Assembly: GCA_964475985.1 (NCBI GenBank)
Contig: CAYYYP010000083.1
Span: 1-6,344 of the forward strand
From: CAYYYP01 sp964475985
GTDB taxonomy: Bacteria > Bdellovibrionota > UBA1018 > CAYHWW01
Direction: 5' to 3'
DNA: 6,344 nucleotides
This document shows positions 6,132 through 6,344 of the stretch, piece by piece (positions within the stretch are counted from its first letter, which is position 1; each line of letters starts with the position of its first letter). A program made the position numbers and the translations under genes. Below the pieces are notes generated by a model. That model was not told the DNA's origin and did not search any database. It saw nothing but the letters and a program-made list of their open reading frames with translations.

Positions 6132-6264
6132 AGAGCGCGTAGGTTCGTCACCCCGAATTAACGAATAGCCTGCATTTATTGCTTCACCTTATTTGTCTTC
6201 CACCAACCCAAGTCGCTCATTTACCCTTCCGAGGAGTGTCTGAGCGAAGGGGCGCATTCCAGGT
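6132..6264. other. Intergenic stretch upstream of the CPBP promoter, nothing assigned
   Basis: Beyond the CPBP promoter I see no convincing gene. TTCGT and ACGAA flank an 11-nt spacer around 6144-6165 as a short inverted repeat. From about 6220 to 6320 the base composition becomes GC-rich, with the self-complementary CTGCGGACGCAG at 6270-6281 and a CTGAG-GCTT-CTCAG hairpin near 6286-6299. These could be coding sequence or a small structured RNA; the sequence alone does not decide. Confidence 0.3.
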
Positions 6265-6342
6265 TCATTCTGCGGACGCAGCTCCCTGAGGCTTCTCAGA
6301 GGGTGCCTCTTGGATAGTGCTCTCATTTATCACTCTTGGCCT
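6265..6342 (-). CDS. Possible C-terminal end of a gene entering from the right edge
   Basis: A minus-strand frame is open from the right edge to TGA at 6267-6265 and encodes 25 residues (INESTIQEAPSEKPQGAASA and neighbours) of Glu/Pro/Ala/Ser-rich, tail-like composition. It would be the 3' end of a gene lying upstream of the CPBP gene and in the same orientation. A competing minus-strand frame, ATG 6326 to TAA 6189 (45 residues, Arg/Leu-rich, ending RVNERLGLVEDK), overlaps it and has no clear ribosome binding site. Neither has a recognisable domain, so the call is tentative. Confidence 0.3.
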   Translation of the reverse strand, partial: RPRVINESTIQEAPSEKPQGAASAE

Positions 6343-6344
6343 TA

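Overview
The window reads as part of a mobile or accessory island in a mid-GC Gram-negative bacterium. A large serine recombinase sits at the left end and orphan genes fill the rest. The assignment to any phylum is weak. The gene style (secreted Cys-containing protein, CPBP membrane protein, serine recombinase next to a Replic_Relax-type protein) would fit Bdellovibrionota or related lineages, but no marker gene, rRNA or tRNA fixes it.

Left part (1-3499, minus strand): a tightly packed four-gene operon transcribed leftwards. In transcription order it holds a membrane-anchored coiled-coil protein (3466-2834), a winged-helix protein resembling the replication-relaxation (Replic_Relax) family (2830-1829), an 84-residue protein of unknown function (1832-1578), and a large serine recombinase (1585 to beyond the left edge, 528 codons visible). 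The junctions are a 3-nt gap, an ATGA start/stop overlap, and an 8-nt overlap, so the genes are probably translationally coupled and their products made together.

Centre (3500-3726): a divergent control region. It has a good leftward sigma70-type promoter whose -35 hexamer lies in an inverted repeat, and an extended -10 for the rightward gene. A 10-bp direct repeat sits close to both flanking start codons. The rightward gene (3727-4929) encodes a 400-residue basic protein with a Cys-containing N-terminal half and a sigma-region-4-like helix-turn-helix near its C-terminus. It is a plausible regulator or DNA-binding partner of the operon.

Right part (4930-6344): a small exported Cys-containing protein (5037-5390, plus strand) converges on a CPBP-type intramembrane protease homologue (6096-5434, minus strand) with altered active-site motifs. 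The last ~80 bases may hold the C-terminal end of another minus-strand gene, but reading frame there is ambiguous. Three genes (3727, 5037, 6096) have no Shine-Dalgarno sequence and a -10-like hexamer ending 6-7 nt before the start codon, which suggests leaderless transcripts. The operon genes instead have visible ribosome binding sites.

The most interesting unit is the recombinase operon plus its divergent DNA-binding neighbour: a candidate integration or mobilisation module with an unusual membrane-anchored component. No CRISPR array, IS element, tRNA or convincing intrinsic terminator was seen.
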